From Ambrosia x helenae (lineage: Eukaryota; Streptophyta; Magnoliopsida; Asterales; Asteraceae), in contig CM061226.1 of the NCBI GenBank assembly GCA_030844895.1, positions 100,291,292 through 100,355,291 of the forward strand: a DNA stretch of 64,000 nt. The letters are read 5' to 3'. This document shows, in pieces, positions 62,274-64,000 of the stretch. Each line of letters opens with the position of its first letter. Position 1 is the first letter of the stretch. The position numbers and the translations under genes were made by a program. The notes under the pieces were generated by a model. That model ran no database searches and was not told the origin of the DNA. It worked only from the letters and a program-made list of their open reading frames with translations.

Positions 62274-63491
62274 ATGTCTGCTCGCCGCATGCTCCGTGAT
62301 GCCAGCCAACGTCCTGTTCGTGCTTCTGGACAACGTTCCGACCGTCGCCTCGCATCCTTAGTCGCTGAGCAAATTGCTGCAGTAATCCCAAACCTTGTCA
62401 GTGAGATAACCCAGAATAGTAACAGTGCCAACACAGGAAGTACGACTCAATTTCGGTGCACTTTCAAACACTTTAACTCCTGCAACCCCACAAAATTCAC
62501 TGGTGAGGAGGGTGCTACTGGCCTCCTCCAATGGTTTGAAAGCATGGAGAGCACCTTTGTGAACAGTGAATGTCCTGATGAACTCCGCGTTCGCTATGCT
62601 ACTAGTGCCCTTCAAAAGGGGGCGCTAACCTGGTGGAATGGCGAAAAACGCAATCGAGGAGCTGATGTTGCTTTATCTTTATCTTGGGCTGAGGTTAAGG
62701 AACTCATGATCGCTAAATTCTGCCCTAGGAACGAAATTAGGAAACTGGAGGAAGAGTTCCATGGGCTGAAACAAGACAGTGGCGAGAATCTTGCGTATAA
62801 TACTCGATATCATGAACTCAGCATATTGGTTCCACACATGGTCACCCCGATCTCGCGAGCAATCGAGAAATATATCGAGGGATTACCTGACCTGATTCAA
62901 GATGTAGTCACTGGAAGCAAACCCGCTACTGTAGAAGAAGCAATTCAACTCGCAGCCACATTAACAGACAAACACGTAAAGAAAGGAAACTTGGTTAGGA
63001 AGGGCATCAAGACGTCTGCTAAGAAAACCACCCATGTTGTTGAACAATCTAAGACTGTTTTAGCAAAGGCCGCCACTACTGCTTCGAACTCTAAGAAACG
63101 AATGGGCGATAATCAGAACCAGGCTGTTGTGGATCCTGTGACTCAACCTCCTAACAAGAAAGCCTACACGGGAATCCATCCTCAATGCAACACTTGCAAG
63201 TATCATCACCCTGCAAGTCTTCCATGTCGTCAATGCACTAGATGTGGAAGGTTTGGACACTTTGTCACCACTTGTCGTGTAATGGATAGGGCACAGGATA
63301 ATCATCAAACAGCTGCCCAGGAACCACTACCGATTACTAACGGTCGGGCATGTTATCATTGTGGAGACCCTAACCACATGCGACCTCGATGCCCTAAATT
63401 GAATAATGTAAACCTGGTAGCACATGGACGAGCTTTCAATATCAATATCAACGAAGCAAACGGTCAAGATGACGTTAATCCCACTAGTTAA
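62274..63491 (+). CDS. Element F Gag (405 aa), Ty3 type
   Basis: Capsid/nucleocapsid protein of a gag-only element. The start is ATG 62274, the first in-frame Met of MSARRMLRDASQRPVRASGQ. Residues about 60-230 form a Ty3-type retrotransposon gag domain (FNSCNPTKFTGEEGATGLLQ, ALTWWNGEKRNRGADVALSL, KFCPRNEIRKLEEEF, DSGENLAYNTRYHEL). Two CCHC knuckles follow, CTRCGRFGHFVTTC at about 321 and CYHCGDPNHMRPRC at about 360, preceded by another Cys/His pattern CNTCKYHHPASLPC. It ends GRAFNININEANGQDDVNPT, just where related elements normally run on into protease, at TAG 63489-63491. The frame is fully open, so a product is possible. Confidence 0.9.
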   Translation: MSARRMLRDASQRPVRASGQRSDRRLASLVAEQIAAVIPNLVSEITQNSNSANTGSTTQFRCTFKHFNSCNPTKFTGEEGATGLLQWFESMESTFVNSECPDELRVRYATSALQKGALTWWNGEKRNRGADVALSLSWAEVKELMIAKFCPRNEIRKLEEEFHGLKQDSGENLAYNTRYHELSILVPHMVTPISRAIEKYIEGLPDLIQDVVTGSKPATVEEAIQLAATLTDKHVKKGNLVRKGIKTSAKKTTHVVEQSKTVLAKAATTASNSKKRMGDNQNQAVVDPVTQPPNKKAYTGIHPQCNTCKYHHPASLPCRQCTRCGRFGHFVTTCRVMDRAQDNHQTAAQEPLPITNGRACYHCGDPNHMRPRCPKLNNVNLVAHGRAFNININEANGQDDVNPTS

Positions 63492-64000
63492 GCCATGGAT
63501 GGAATCTTCCTAAGACTCGAGAATCCAATACTCGTGTTATCATTTTCTTGATCCTATTATCATTTTGTACCCAATTATGTCATACTCATAAGCATATAAC
63601 ATCTAGAAACTCCTTGCATACTATTGTGTACGAACGCAGATTGGAAATTTATCATATTCGGTTACGTTTATTTTATATCGTATAAGTTTCAGACTCTACC
63701 TTACATTTTATTGAAACATTTGGACTTGATTTTCATGAAAACCAAACTACTAAGAACTCGATACTTGATCCTACAGAGCTTTTCTAAAAAACATCATGGT
63801 TTGATATATGAAACTTGATTTTTCCTTAAATTGACTATTCGTTAAACATTTAATTATTCATGATACTCGTAAACGTGGCTGGCCAAATATGAGCTATTTC
63901 TATAGGCCACTAAAATAACACTTATACTTAATAGTTGTCGTACTTATAAACTTGCTTGCATGTGTGTATTATCAATTTGCATGAAAGACAACTACTACAT
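63492..64000 (+). other. Element F tail after gag
   Basis: AT-rich, no ORF of note and no protease or RT signature. The end (GTGTATTATCAATTTGCATG) matches the E tail near 13690-13710. Confidence 0.65.

Larger units (their letters stand above)
61741..64000 (+). mobile_element. Element F internal region: gag-only Ty3-type element
   Basis: Leader (61741-62273), open gag (62274-63491) and the start of a non-coding tail that runs out of the window. No pol homology follows the gag stop within the 509 bases seen. Same layout as element E. Confidence 0.7.

Overview
This is plant nuclear DNA made almost entirely of nested LTR retrotransposons. Evidence: Ty1/copia and Ty3-type gag and pol proteins of plant kind, primer-binding sites matching plant initiator-Met tRNA, 5-bp target-site duplications (TSDs), AT-rich spacers, and two decayed fragments of plant nuclear genes. 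The repeat mix suggests a large eudicot genome; Asteraceae is my guess only. No intact host gene was found.

Layout. The oldest layer is a gag-only Ty3-type element (E). Its leader and broken gag start the window, and its 3' tail and 3' LTR appear at 50.4-52.1 kb. A complete SIRE/Maximus-like Copia element (Copia-1, 1306-13064, TSD ATCTT) interrupts E's gag. A non-coding minus-strand LTR element (A, 13958-50405, TSD TGGAC) interrupts E's tail. A itself holds three insertions: a 3.7-kb solo LTR (C, 14896-18624, TSD TCACT); a second, apparently intact Copia element (Copia-2, 22199-34736, TSD ATTTC, LTRs identical by eye); and a plus-strand element of A's own superfamily (B, 38622-49910, TSD TGAAG). 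B's 3' LTR holds another solo LTR (D, 45439-48083, TSD ATACT). LTR divergence counted by eye (A about 0.8%, Copia-1 0.7%, B about 0.4%, Copia-2 0) agrees with the nesting order.

Right of 51 kb are E's 3' LTR (TATA box and a tRNA-like module), a probable solo LTR (G, 52059-54191), and a 2.2-kb stretch with minus-strand fragments of a cytochrome c oxidase subunit 5b gene and an ankyrin-repeat (RMT2-like) gene. Last comes a second gag-only element (F): its LTR, broken by solo LTR D2 (56902-59545, TSD TTTAA), its leader and an open 405-codon gag.

How the parts fit. The two Copia elements are potentially autonomous, carrying gag, PR-IN-RT-RNaseH and a long third ORF. A, B, E and F lack pol and would depend on enzymes supplied in trans. 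The most striking signal is shared by nine LTR copies of at least five LTR types. Each carries, near its 3' end, what looks like a complete 430-524-nt intron: a GTGAGT donor followed at once by a C-run/G-run hairpin, then a covarying hairpin, a branch-point-like TGAC or TACTAAC, and a YAG|G acceptor. An intron inside the LTR could separate spliced mRNA from unspliced genomic RNA. I know of no description of this, and it is the main item to test.
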